Positions 38,276 through 48,748 of a stretch of 64,000 bases of DNA are shown in pieces; position 1 is the first letter of the stretch; each line of letters starts with the position of its first letter. Source of the DNA: Torymus aiolomorphi (taxonomy: Eukaryota > Arthropoda > Insecta > Hymenoptera > Torymidae); NCBI GenBank assembly GCA_036365515.1, contig CM070876.1, forward strand, positions 123,956,810 to 124,020,809, read 5' to 3'. The translations under genes and the position numbers were made by a program. Under the pieces are notes generated by a model. The model searched no databases, was not told the origin of the DNA, and was given only the letters and a program-made list of their open reading frames with translations.

Positions 38276-40124
38276 TAGGATCTAGTTCCCCAACATAAGG
38301 TATTACAGGGATAAGAAGAATTAGGAATTTCATACGTCATTCGCTCATACACACAAGGCAACCAACACGACGGGGTGAGGGGAGAACAGAGAGAAAGGGG
38401 TGCAGCCCGATGGCGTACCTTCGGTCACTCTCTCGCTGGCGTGATTCGGCCCTACCTTACTCTATGGTATGCCTGTTTTTGCACGCAAAGCGAGAACAAA
38501 AAGAGTTCCCAATGTCAAATCACCGTTTTACTTACTGTTAATTAATTGTTTTACTTACTGTTAGTTAATTAACTGCTCGTTTGTTTGTTGAAAAGTGCAA
38601 AAAATAAAGCTTACACACAAAGTATCTATAACCTATCCATCGCTTATCAATGAAACTTTTGAACGGTATTTTGAAAAAAAGTTTTCGACTAGATGAAAGC
38701 GTCTCTCAGAAAAAATAATAGCACCATAAGAAAGTATAAAAAAAAAACCGCTGGCAATTCATTGGCAAGATGCTTCCTCAAACTCATTTATCGATTCGAT
38801 TTTTTAAATTTAAAAACAAAAGTAAGTTTTTCACAACAAAAATTTATTAATAAATAAAACTGTTTTCTTTGTGGTTTCTTGTTGTTTGTTAAACAATTTG
38901 ACTGAATATAAAAAATATCTTTTTTGTTTTTTCATTTATGTATGCTATAGAAACAATTAATTATTGTTATAAAAAATTTTAAAGAAAACATTAGTTTGAT
39001 GAAGAAAAGTATGTATTGGCGATAATCTAAGAAATATTTGAAACAGGTATTTAACTACTATCCTGCTCGACTTAGTGGTTTAAAGTTAATCCATCATTGT
39101 AACAATCATACAAATATAATAACTTAGTTATACTTCTTATAACAAAAGACAATGAATCGTTTTGAAATTTAACAGAGAGGTAGGTTTTTTCATATTTAAG
39201 AATCGATATTTTTATAAAATATTTTTATGAAATTTTTACGAAATTCATATTTTGAAAGTCAATTATTATCGTTGCCCTAGTACACGTTGCCGCGAGACTC
39301 AATCTGAAATTACTTTCTCGGGGATATGCCCGAGTACACAATAATTATTTTATTTATGATATAGAAATTAAATAGAACTATTGTATATTTTGCTCTAAAA
39401 CGTTATATTTGTGTTTTGGGGCTAATTTGGAAAGAGTAAAAAAATTTTGACCAACATAACTTCTTGAAATTTTAACATAATTTTTTACTCAATAAGTGTA
39501 ATAAGTGGTAAATATTTTGAATCAATCAATCGAATATTCTTTTTAAAAATGCAAATACAAGAAATTTATAAAAAAAATTTAACCTCAAATATTTTTGGTC
39601 ACAACGGTCAGATTTTTTTGGGCAAAGAACTGACTCCTTAGACATAAAAAAAGTCAATTCTCTGACAAATTTCAAAACGATTCATTGACTTTTACTCCTG
39701 TTATCGTAAAGGAAAGAAAACGCACTTGTTTTCAAAAATAATTTTTTTTTCAGAAAAAAATCAACATAACCTCTTGAAATTTTAACACAATGTTGTACTC
39801 GATAAGTGTAATAAGTGGTAAAAATTGTATTTAAACTTACCAAGATCCCTCTGGGTTTTTATTCTTTCATTATTTTTATATCAAATCAAAAGGTTTTTCT
39901 TAACTTTTTTCTGCTTTTTTTACTCTACCATAAGAGTCTATATTAAAAACTTGATTTTTACAAATTATTTTTTTTTTTTAAATACTCAGCTAATTATTTT
40001 GAAAAAAATCATCTTATAAAACGCACTCGCCTTCCTGCTGCTGTTCGCCTTTGACTCGTACTGCAAACTCCACACTCGGTCTAAAGAGACCCACTTTACG
40101 CCCTTTGTACATAATATACTATTA
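38276..40124. other. AT-rich intergenic sequence with short repeats
   Basis: Includes the mate of the 22826 repeat (38747-38834). A ~65-bp direct repeat around CTTGAAATTTTAACA and GTGTAATAAGTGGTAAA lies at about 39461 and 39773. An inverted pair around TTTCAAAACGATTCATTG lies at 39150 and 39670. No coding region supported. Confidence 0.5.
38747..38834 (+). repeat. dispersed ~90-bp repeat (mate at 22826-22915)
   Basis: AAACCGCTGGCAATTCATTG and following bases match 22826-22915 at about 90 percent. Confidence 0.7.
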
Positions 40125-40130
40125 AATGAT

Positions 40131-40505
40131 AGTAGAGGAGCTACCTCACTTTTGGCCCACTTATTCTCTGAGCTGGCACTTGGTTGGTAAGGTAGTGCGC
40201 TATCTTACTGGTGGATGGTAATTGCAGGGTGGTTGTAACCCAAGATTACCCACAGTCGATAACCTAAATCTACCTTACCAACAGAGCAGAATGCTGTATA
40301 GGCTGTTAACCCAATTTAAAAAATTTGAATTTCGCGCGGAGAGTGTCATTCGGCGATAATCCAAATCTGCCTTACCAATAGAGTAGAATACTATGTAGGT
40401 TGTTAACCCGAGCGCTGTCGACAGGATCGCCCAACGTTACCAACAGTCGATAACTCTACCTTACCTGCAGTCAATAACCCAACCTTACCGGCAGAGCAGT
40501 CTACT
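40131..40505 (+). repeat. Polinton left terminal inverted repeat
   Basis: About 375 bp matching the inverse of 51456-51826 at roughly 85-90 percent. It contains at least six copies of TACCTTACC or near variants in both orientations, and repeats of GTCGATAACC and GCAGAATACTATGTAGGCTG, so the TIR is itself made of subrepeats. Confidence 0.9.
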
Positions 40506-41589
40506 GGAAGTTGAAAATCCAAATACTATAATATACTATATATACTATATACTATATACTATATCCGAATTCCTGCGCTGTCACCCATCTGAATGCTGCT
40601 TAACTTTAAAAATTTGAATTTCCCGCCGCCGTAAGTTCCGCGCGCTCCACTAGCCGGCGAGCCGCAGTCGTCGCGCTGTCCACCATTAAGTCGGCGCTAT
40701 GCTGGCTGTAAGTCAGGCTGTGTTCCAACACTTGACAACAACCTACACTCACACATCGTGTGAGGGCGGATGGTATTTTGTTAAATAGTTAATTAATTAA
40801 TTATTATTATTTTTCATTTTATCATTTATTTCATTTTTTTCATTTTCTAATAAAGTCATATCACAACTCCTAAAATTTTGTCCGTTTCGCCGTTCAATTT
40901 TCCATCTATCAGACAGAGGCTGGCGGGAATTCAAAATTCATGGAGTAACAATATTTTTATTTTTTTAAATAGTGGGAGTCCAAGCCATCGCTCCCACCTA
41001 TGAGGTACAACCACATACAATTACCTCTCCATTATTACAATAATTAATTATATATTCCACTTAACATTACGTGTAAAGTTTTAAATTGATTTAAATCCAC
41101 TTCACCTACGGCGTTGTCGACGGTGCTCACATAGCCGCTGTCAATCGATGACTCTAGTCGGCTGCTGCTACTGTCAAGTACCTACTTTTTCAATGCGAAC
41201 ACATTCTAGACGGCGCAATTGCAATGTTCATCTCCCAAGGTATGATGCGTACACTATACATATGTATGGCTCCTCTTGGTTTAGCATCTGCAGCGAAGGA
41301 CAGCCCATATCCTCGACGTTGCATATGGTTCTACAAAATTATGTTTGATAAAGTAAACAAAGATTATGCATGAGATATGTATACTTACATATTTAACAAT
41401 ATATCCTGCAACCACCTCTTCTTCTCCAGCCCCTTGATGTACACCTTCTTCGATCTATCAAACCATACTGTACTGTTTGAGAATGTCATAATTTATAATG
41501 AGGACATAATGTGGGTGTTTACAAAATAAATTGAGAGCCGAACACTTTAGTAAATTAAACTATAAAATATATTGAAAATGTCGATTACA
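40506..41589. other. Polinton interior without recognisable gene (left)
   Basis: GC-mixed sequence between the left TIR and palindrome copy A. No capsid, polymerase or integrase motif is seen on either strand. Confidence 0.5.
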
Positions 41590-42272
41590 TTAAGGGGACT
41601 AGACACCTTTTTTCTCTGAAATAAGAAGTCACATTTTAATACATAAATGTAAACTAATTATTTCATACTTTTTACATATAAAAGTGGGTATATTTACCTT
41701 ACCTTAAAACTTTCTCCGATGGGCCTTTTATATGGTCCAGAACCATAGTCATCGATGAAAAAAGTTTTTTCACTATCCGTAAGCTTTGAAATTTTCCTGT
41801 GGATGGATTGACTCCAGATTTGAACTAAATTACTCCTGAATAGTATAATTCTCATATGAGTGTAGGGATTTAGGATTAAATGTCGGAAAAAATTTTTACA
41901 TCAGAAAAATTATGAAAAAATATAAAAAATTTAAAAAAATTAAAAAAAACTCTTGAAAAACAGCACAATTTTTTTTTCTCATTAGATCAAAAATCCCTAC
42001 ACTCATATGAGAATTATACTATTCAGGAGTAATTTAGTTCAAATCTGAAGTCAATCCATCCACAGGAAAATTTCAAAGCTTACGGATAGTGAAAAAACTT
42101 GTTTCATCGATGACTATGGTTCTGGACCATATAAAAGGCCCATCAGAGAAAGTTTAAAGGTAAGGTAAATATACCCACTTTTATATGTAAAAAGTATGAA
42201 ATAATTAGTTTACATATATGTATTAAAATGTGGCTTCTTATTTCAGAGAAAAAAGGTGTCTAGCCCCCTTAA
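41590..42272. mobile_element. 684-bp TTAA palindrome MITE, copy A
   Basis: TTAA at 41590 and 42269 flank arms of over 300 bp that are near-perfect inverse complements, starting GGGGACTAGACACC / GGTGTCTAGCCCCC. The arms meet at an AT-rich asymmetric centre (about 41925-41970). Copies B (45686) and C (60306) are over 95 percent similar by eye. TTAA duplication suggests mobilisation by a piggyBac-type transposase. It is inserted in the Polinton. Confidence 0.93.
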
Positions 42273-43925
42273 ATAACTATTACAAATGTCTACAAAAGGT
42301 ATTATAAAGATTGAAAAAAACGTGTGTGTAACTGTTATAATAAATTGGTTTAGTGTATGCCTGTTACATAATTGTTTGAGTGTATGAGTATTACAAAATT
42401 CTGTGTAAGTGTATATGAGTTGTACAATTTGAGTGTATGAGTTTTTCGGTGTGAGTGTGGATGAGTTTTTCTGCGGCACGTTACGAATCACTGATGAGAG
42501 TAATCATGCAATAAACAACAGAATCAAGTATTATTGATTTGACTGTGTTTGAGTTTTCAATGAGACGACACGATTAGATATTATTGATCTAATCATGACT
42601 GAGTATTCCTAATTATACCGCGTGGTTATGCTTTCCGTATAGCAGCGCACGTCTGTATAAAATGGCCGCATGTAATTGAGTAATTACCTTCTCGTACGTA
42701 ACGATTATATTAATCGTCTACGCTGATGAGTTGGTCCAGTGATGATTAGTCCGCAACGACGATGAGCAGTTGAGAAGCGCCGTAAGATCAGCGTGATGAT
42801 CGAAATGAGAAAGCCGTTGAGATGAGTGCGAGGATGCGAAGCAGCCGACGAGAGAAGCCAGATAAAATCCATAGTTGAGAAAGCAGCAGTTGAGTGTTGC
42901 GTAGTGGTTGTTGAGAGGTGCCGCCGCCTCCCCGTGGCCAACTAGATGCAGCGAGCCGGTGAGAAATGCCATGTAATGAGACGCCGAGCGACCACCACTG
43001 CTACACGAGGAGATGCCGCATGGGCGTCACCGCCGTTCGAGAAGTTCCGTGTAAGAGACACTGCTGCATGAGAGATTCCGTGTGAGAATTGCCGAACGTG
43101 CACACTGACTGTCTCCACGAGGCCGACCGTTTCAGAGAGAGAATTTGATTAGAGTGAGTAAGAATGCCGTGTGAGTCGGCCATGCGGCCTCGTGGCGAGT
43201 ACGCCGTCCAGACGGAGAGAGAGTTGAGTAGACTAGAGTAAGCAAGAATGCCGTGTAAGTCGGCCATGCGGCCTCGTGGCGAGCACGCTGTCCAGACTAA
43301 CTAGACTGAATGAGTGAGCACTTCCGTCTTCTTCCTCGCGTCATTGCTACCAAGGAGTGAGTCAAATCAGCGTCTCTCTCATTTACATGTGTAAAAGTGA
43401 GAGAGACAGTATGATTTTTGCCATACTCGGCTAATCAGTGTAGCGATTCAGCTGTTCCGCAGAGAGCAGCTGATGAGTGCTGCCGTCGCGCGGCCGCCTG
43501 CTGAGTTATTCCTCAGTCGCTCAACTGCGGGAAATTCAAAACATTGATAATTTCCAAACATGTACACTCTCCACCAGCTTCGTGAACGGAATTTCTCCAG
43601 AGCTCCAGGGTATACCGTGATAGTTCAACTCCAACCAGCGATTCCTGCTCTAGCACTCACTTGATAGATCGTCCCACCGGTGTTGAGATTTGAAGCTATG
43701 CACCGACGGTATAGAGTCATCCTCGATGGTAGCGATGGCCACCTTCTTGAAGACGAACTCGTTGTCAGCGGCTTTGAATCACTGGACGTTCACCACGTAC
43801 TCCATGATGAGAGCGAATGAGCTCCTCGAGTCGATGCACCGCTTATTATACCCTCACGGGCCTTCTCCCACCACCGCGCGCGAGCGCTCTTTACAGAGCG
43901 TTCCGCCTTGAGCATCGCAACACCA
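42273..43925. other. Polinton interior without recognisable gene (centre)
   Basis: Contains GTGTATGAGT-type repeats (42340-42460). Two copies of a ~56-bp block around AATGCCGTGTGAGTCGGCC lie 82 bp apart (43159 and 43241). A hairpin with GTCTCTCTCA / GTGAGAGAGAC arms lies at about 43371-43409. No polymerase motif (such as a YxDTD-type block) was seen. Confidence 0.5.
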
Positions 43926-43930
43926 CCATG

Positions 43931-44152
43931 AAGCTCACTGATTGTCTGACGCAATTTCAAACTTGCATAGAATTCTTGGAAAAACGTTTTCAATAGGTTG
44001 TGACCTGCACGGAGCTCTCTGATTGGCTGACGCAATTTCAAACCTCCATAGAATTCTTGGAAAAATGGCATGGAGCTCTCTGATTGGTTGAGCGCATACG
44101 CCACGATCCCTATAAAAGGTGAGACGCCGGCCGAGGAGCTCATTCCAGTTCA
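43931..44152 (+). promoter_or_regulatory. Polinton promoter: triple CCAAT-type repeats, TATA box, initiator
   Basis: A ~50-bp unit with CTGATTGNCTGACGC occurs at 43937, 44019 and (shorter) 44080; its ATTGG is an inverted CCAAT box. TATAAAAGG follows at 44111-44119, and TCATTC with its A at 44142 lies 31 bp downstream, the arthropod initiator position; a second TCAGT is at 44150. The order fits a strong RNA polymerase II promoter for the gene at 44645. Confidence 0.65.
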
Positions 44153-44239
44153 GTGTGCGCAAGCAACAAGAACCAGTACAAGAGGTCCAGGTGCATTGAA
44201 AGTATTCTTATCACTGTGTTATTAGCCCAGGATACGTAA

Positions 44240-44580
44240 GAAGCTCTCCTGAGATGATACTCCATGATACCCTCAAGTAGCTCTCCTAGACATATTCTAC
44301 GAGAGTAGAATCTCTGTCGAGGAAGGCCATTGCTGCGACTTCTAGGATCCAAGATCTCCTGTGAGTTTTCTTCAGGGTACCCTCAAGTAGTTCTCCTACG
44401 AGGTGCCAGATCATCGCTGTGAGTTTTCTCCAGGATACCTCTTAGACATCTACTACGAGAGTAGAATCCCAGTCGAGGAAGACCATTGCTGCGACTTCTA
44501 GGATCCGAGCTCTCCTGTGAGTTTTCTCCAGGATACCCCTCAAGTAGCTCTCCTAGACAGCTACTACGATAAAGTGTCAA
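44240..44580 (+). repeat. tandemly repeated 5' leader
   Basis: Blocks around CCTGTGAGTTTTCTCCAGG, CTCAAGTAGCTCTCCTAGAC and CATTGCTGCGACTTCTAGGATCC recur two to four times between the promoter and the intron donor at 44581. Confidence 0.75.
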
Positions 44581-44643
44581 GTGAGTATTCTACAACGTAT
44601 TTTTTGTTATTATCGCTCGATTACCAATACATTTTTTCCTTAG
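44581..44643 (+). other. 63-bp 5' UTR intron
   Basis: A donor GTGAGTATTC at 44581 and an acceptor TTTTTTCCTTAG ending at 44643, directly before AATGGC (ATG at 44645). Size and signals are typical of insect introns. The splice is inferred from sequence only. Confidence 0.55.
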
Positions 44644-44644
44644 A

Positions 44645-45068
44645 ATGGCATTGGATAGTCGTGAATCCATCTTGCTCATGCAGCAAGCATTGGAGCTGAT
44701 GACAGGTGGTAATGTGAGCAGCGATATGGCTGGAAGATGGGCCAACGTCATAATCGTTGACCACATCGAGACGTACGAGAGACTTCTCCACACCCGAGGT
44801 ATGAACGTGCACGAGAAGCAAAAATGCGAGTCGACCATTGCTGTACTTTACAGCTTACGACAAAGCATTCTCTGCGATACGTGGTGCAGGCTTGGCAAGA
44901 GTCAGCTGGGATGACGTCAACTCGGCCTTTGATAGCCGTATAAAGACAGGAGTTATCAGCAACCATCAACATCTGGACGCAACAACATTCTTCGAGGATG
45001 CTCGAGCCATGTTTATTGCCTATGAGTATTTGGAAAATGGCTCGATGACAGTCAGCATGTACCTGTAA
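44645..45068 (+). pseudogene. conserved Polinton protein, N-terminal fragment, frameshifted
   Basis: From ATG 44645 the frame reads MALDSRESILLMQQALELM and on to about residue 75. A frameshift near 44870 then moves it to VSWDDVNSAFDSRIKTGVIS, then QHLDATTFFEDARAMF, and it stops at 45068. The second part matches the conserved N-terminal region that I remember in large insect Polinton proteins, where it precedes a much longer protein. Here it is cut after ~140 codons. Function unknown. It has its own promoter, leader repeats and intron upstream. The similarity claim is from memory of the family and needs a search. Confidence 0.55.
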
Positions 45069-45088
45069 CCTTTCTTTTTTCGCGCATA

Positions 45089-45482
45089 TCAATGCATTTC
45101 CACTAGATCAGCTTGCCACGTCTCGTCCATGCCACGAATATCGAATTTTCGACGTAAATAGTTCCGATGAGCGGGCTTGTGCAACTCATCCACCACTACT
45201 TTCATTTTTTGCTCCATAGTTCGAATATCGTTTCATTCGGTACTCCACGGCTCGTATATTGCCTCTTTTATAGCTTGAACGTCCGCGAATAGTTCTTGCA
45301 GCTTCTTATCGATATCGGCTCTGTGAGTGTCAATGACTGACTCTAAGACATCAAGATCGCTACGTAAACGAGCAGTAACTTCGTGTACACTGCGTAATTC
45401 CATTTGCAAAGTGTCCAAATTGACTGCGTCATTTAACTGTTTCGGTTGTGCTACGTTGCAGAGTCGTTTGCTATCAACGTCG
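45089..45482 (-). pseudogene. Polinton integrase, truncated fragment
   Basis: Minus-strand reading shows a coiled-coil segment (DTLQMELRSVHEVTARLRSD, then DIDKKLQELFADVQAIKEA), a TGA at 45233, and the diagnostic start of the retroviral-like integrase domain: KVVVDELHKPAHRNYLRRKF, then GMDETWQADLVEM with the first catalytic Asp. It then stops at 45089. The remaining catalytic Asp and Glu and the chromodomain-like end are absent. So only the N-terminal third of the integrase survives, and insertion of this element must have used an enzyme from an intact copy or from its own ancestor before decay. Confidence 0.75.
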
Positions 45483-45604
45483 TATTAACCATCGGCGGTG
45501 ACTTTGTAACCTACCTCAGGTGGGCCTCTACTGCAGCTTTGCTCCAGTTTACGACCGAATACATCGACACTCATTGTGATACTGAGAAGAGAGAGAAGGT
45601 TCGT

Positions 45605-47134
45605 CTAATATATATACCCTCCCTCACGCAATTCCTCAATTATCGAGTGAATCTCGTTCACATGACTGGGATTGCCAGCTGATTCTTAAGGGGGCTAGAC
45701 ACCTTTTCTGTCTGAAATAAGAAGTCACATTTTAATACATAAATGTAAACTAATTATTTCATACTTTTTACATATAAAAGTAGGTATATTTATCTTACCT
45801 TAAAACTTTCTCCGATGGGCCTTTTATATGGTCCAGAACCATAGTCATCGATGAAACAAGTTTTTTCACTAACCGTAAGCTTTGAAATTTTCCTGTGGAT
45901 GGATTGACTCCAGACTTGAACTAAATTACTCCTGAATAGTATAATTCTCATATGAGTGTAGGGATTTAGGATTAAATGTCGGAAAAAATTTTTACATCAG
46001 AAAAATTATGAAAAAATATAAAAAATTTAAAAAAATTAAAAAAAAAACTCTTGAAAAACAGTACAATTTGTTTTTCTCATTAGATCAAAAATCCCTACAC
46101 TCATATGAGAATTATACTATTCAGGAGTAATTTAGTTCAAATCTGGAGTCAATCCATCCACAGGAACATTTCAGCGCTTACGGTTAGTGAAAAAACTTGT
46201 TTCATCGATGACTATGGTTCTGGACCATATAAAAGGCCCATCGGAGAAAGTTTTAAGGTAAGGTAAATATACCCACTTTTATATGTAAAAAGTATGAAAT
46301 AATTAGTTTGCATTTATGTATTAAAATGTGACTTCTTATTTCAGAGAAAAAAGGTGTCTAGCCCCCTTAAGCTATGAGTAATCTCAAACGTTCCACCAAC
46401 TCGTTCGAATCATCCCAGTACACATAGTCCATAGTCGTATTCATTCTTAGCAACTTATACCGCGGTAGACCTGCACCTTTTTTCTCAAACATGGGAGCAA
46501 TGATGTATTTGAATTTGTTGCTGTTATGAAAACGTATCTTTTCGTTACTATCGTAGCATTTCTTGTGTGCTGACGATGCTTTAAGTATTTTTCGATAATT
46601 CTCTATATCAGTATTAGTAATCTGACTTTCGGTGGGCTACTTTGTAATGAGTAATTCGAGTAATCCATCAGTTTTCACATACTTCGCCCTGTTCACATCG
46701 ATATACCTATCCTCCAAGTCTATAGGGGAATTTCCAATCATGAATCATCCATTCTCTTTGCGTACACCATAAATTTTGTTTACGTATCGATCTTGACTGA
46801 GCATTTTGATGTATCTATTATTGCTTTCCTCATTGCTCGTAGCCGATACAAAAGACGTGTCAGCTGCTTGCAATGTATCATCTTGCATATCACCATACTC
46901 TTCATCACGTTTGATATACTTTTCATCGCATTTTTCATCGTGTTTAACAGCTGTACTCAATGTTTGTTTGACTACGAGCTTTTCAAGCGGCTCAACGATT
47001 GATCGAAAAGTTTCTCCCTACACTTGCTTCACATTATCTTTTTAAAGCTTCAACAAATATTATTTGTGTCGAATAGCATCCCTAGCTTTAACAAGCTGGT
47101 GGAGGACATTCTTCTCTCGTCAAAATTCAGACAT
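45605..47134 (-). pseudogene. conserved Polinton protein of unknown function, split by MITE copy B
   Basis: The minus-strand frame from ATG 47134 reads through about 250 codons to 46373 with no frameshift but six stops. Recognisable parts are EKNVLHQLVKARDAIRHK, SIVEPLEKLVVKQTL, SQDRYVNKIYGVRKENG and TTMDYVYWDDSNELVERLRL. At 46370 the TTAA of palindrome copy B interrupts it. On the other side (45685 down to 45605) the C-terminus continues in the same register (GNPSHVNEIHSIIEELREGG) to a stop. This is a protein conserved in insect Polintons with a typical DYVYWDDPNELV motif; its role is not known. The MITE adds 681 bp exactly at a TTAA. Confidence 0.75.
45686..46370. mobile_element. 684-bp TTAA palindrome MITE, copy B
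   Basis: The same family as copies A and C: ends GGGGGCTAGACACC / GGTGTCTAGCCCCC, TTAA at 45686 and 46367. It lies inside the 3' part of the Polinton gene at 45605-47134. Confidence 0.93.
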
Positions 47135-47278
47135 GTTGACAGTTCAACGTTCAACGAGTGACTGTAGACATCTACATCCATCCCGTATTTATAGCAAAAC
47201 CGTCGAAACCCTTCTATACCTCCCACCGTTCATGCGCCTGTCTTTGCCCATCACGAGACATCCATGCCCGCCATCTCC

Positions 47279-47875
47279 CTAGTACTTTGAGCACAAATCT
47301 TTGAATCGTGTAAAACTCATATCTGAATTCACCTGATGCTCGTACACATGTTTGAGATTCATGTTGTCTTGTCGAAATATTGCCAACAAATTAACATTAT
47401 CTCGTACCAGATGCTTTGGTATGTGAGCGTACGACTGACAGAGATAGAAACAATCCATATTCTTGTGTCTGCCCATGCAGAAAAACGCTCTGACATTGTC
47501 TTGCTTCCCACATGCTATGTCATCGAATACAATAATGGAATTCGGCAGTGCATTGTCAGGTGCAACGACCTCGTCGTATTCATTGAAGTGAAAGTATTGA
47601 ACGTCATTTATCGGTTGTAGAAGTTTCTTTAAAAATCTGTACTTGGACTGATTCAGTGATTTCGAGTAAACGTAAATTTTCTCGAATCTCAGGACATTAG
47701 GATGCGTTATGAGTGTGAGCAAACTGTTGGTCTTACCACAATTAGATGGATCGCAGAATACTGCACGTATGCTACCAGGAAGCAACTCACCATGTCTCTT
47801 TGTTTTCTTCTCCTCCTCCACAATGGCGTCAAAGTTCACCACCGGAAGCTTGAGAGCTTGCGTTTGAAAGTTCAT
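47279..47875 (-). CDS. Polinton packaging ATPase (A32/FtsK-HerA type)
   Basis: An uninterrupted 198-codon frame from ATG 47875. The P-loop region is CDPSNCGKTNSL (residues 41-52), Walker B SIIVFDDIA (113-121), and a CQSYAHIPKHLVRDN segment (146-160) typical of the Polinton genome-packaging ATPase. The family drives DNA into capsids. In the P-loop the first Gly of GxxxxGKT is Asp (D42), which likely weakens or abolishes ATP binding. The length is somewhat short at the C-terminus. It is transcribed away from the PLA2-like gene, from a shared promoter region with TATATAAG at 47929-47922 on this strand. It is one of the two frames in the element without stops. Confidence 0.85.
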   Translation of the reverse strand: MNFQTQALKLPVVNFDAIVEEEKKTKRHGELLPGSIRAVFCDPSNCGKTNSLLTLITHPNVLRFEKIYVYSKSLNQSKYRFLKKLLQPINDVQYFHFNEYDEVVAPDNALPNSIIVFDDIACGKQDNVRAFFCMGRHKNMDCFYLCQSYAHIPKHLVRDNVNLLAIFRQDNMNLKHVYEHQVNSDMSFTRFKDLCSKY

Positions 47876-47894
47876 GTGTGCTGTCTGGATAGCA

Positions 47895-47958
47895 ACTAAC
47901 TCTCTGGGGTATAAATAGGGGCTTATATACCCCTCACAGGTCGTTAGACAACCTCAGT
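47895..47958. promoter_or_regulatory. divergent promoter between ATPase and PLA2-like genes
   Basis: The block GCTTATATAC (47921-47930) is GTATATAAGC on the minus strand and TATATA on the plus strand, so one TATA can serve both ways. A TCAGT initiator lies at 47954-47958 on plus (A 32 bp from TATA). A TTAGT initiator-like site lies around 47897 on minus (32 bp). A second TATAAATA is at 47910. Confidence 0.6.
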
Positions 47959-47981
47959 CGTTAGATAACCACCGACGTGTG

Positions 47982-48740
47982 ATGATCATACATAGACGAA
48001 AGACCGGTCGTGGTCTCGTGAATAAGCTTCTCAACAGCCTTCCAGTTGAACTTCACATCCTGGGTTATCAGTACTGTGGACCAGAAACCAAATTAGCTAA
48101 ACGTTTGGCTAGAGGAGATACAGGAATTAACTCTCTCGACACAGCTTGTAAGGAGCACGATATAGCATACTCGCAGAATCGAGAAAATATCGAAGTTAGA
48201 AACCCTGCAGACAAAGTTCTTGCGAACAAAGCTTGAGGAAGAGTGACCGCTGGAGACGCTGGAGTAGGTGAAGAAATGACCGCATATGCTATCACCAACG
48301 TCATGTAGTTGAAGAGAAAATTCGGCATGGGTAGTAAGAATCCATCTATTTCTCTGAAAAACATAGTCAAGATGGCCAAGAAATCTATGGTCACGGGAAA
48401 ATGTGCTAAGAAGGTCATCAGATCTGCTCTAAAGGGTGCTCGCGAGGCAGTCAAGAAAGCTCGGGGTAAGCAGAACATCATTACTCCACGAATACTACCA
48501 GTGCCCACAAAAGTAGGTGGGTTTCTACCATTTCTCATTCCTCTGTTTGCCGGTTTGAGAACTGCTAGCGCTCTTGCAGGTGGGGCTGCTGGAATCGCGA
48601 AAGCTGTTAACGATTCCCAAGCTGCAAAGTCGCAGTTAGAGGAGACGCAGAGACACAATAGAGTTATGGAGAATGGAGGTAATGGATTGTATCTAAAACC
48701 ACACAAGCCGGGGCTGGGTATTCAGCCTTACAGGAGTTAA
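47982..48740 (+). pseudogene. PLA2-domain / adenovirus core-like Polinton protein
   Basis: From ATG 47982 a single frame of 252 codons with two stops. Residues ~25-85 form a parvovirus-like phospholipase A2 domain: calcium loop YCGPE (31-35; Gly to Glu at 35) and active-site CKEHDIAY (His59-Asp60). TGA (48234-48236) falls where Trp is expected, and TAG lies at 48306-48308. The second half has a basic stretch (KKSMVTGKCAKKVIRSALKG) and a hydrophobic GGFLPFLIPLFAGLRTAS followed by ALAGGAAGIAKAVND and a tail ending GLGIQPYRS. This resembles the adenovirus mu/pX-like core protein described for Polintons. It probably helps endosome escape and genome condensation in the virion-forming ancestor. Confidence 0.8.
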
Positions 48741-48748
48741 AAAAAAAA

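Noticed and set aside
40506..44100. DNA polymerase B gene expected in a Polinton
   Set aside because: No frame longer than about 90 codons and no polymerase motif was seen on either strand; it appears deleted.
48068..48706. 212-codon minus-strand frame
   Set aside because: It is antisense to the PLA2/core-like Polinton gene, which has recognisable motifs on the plus strand.
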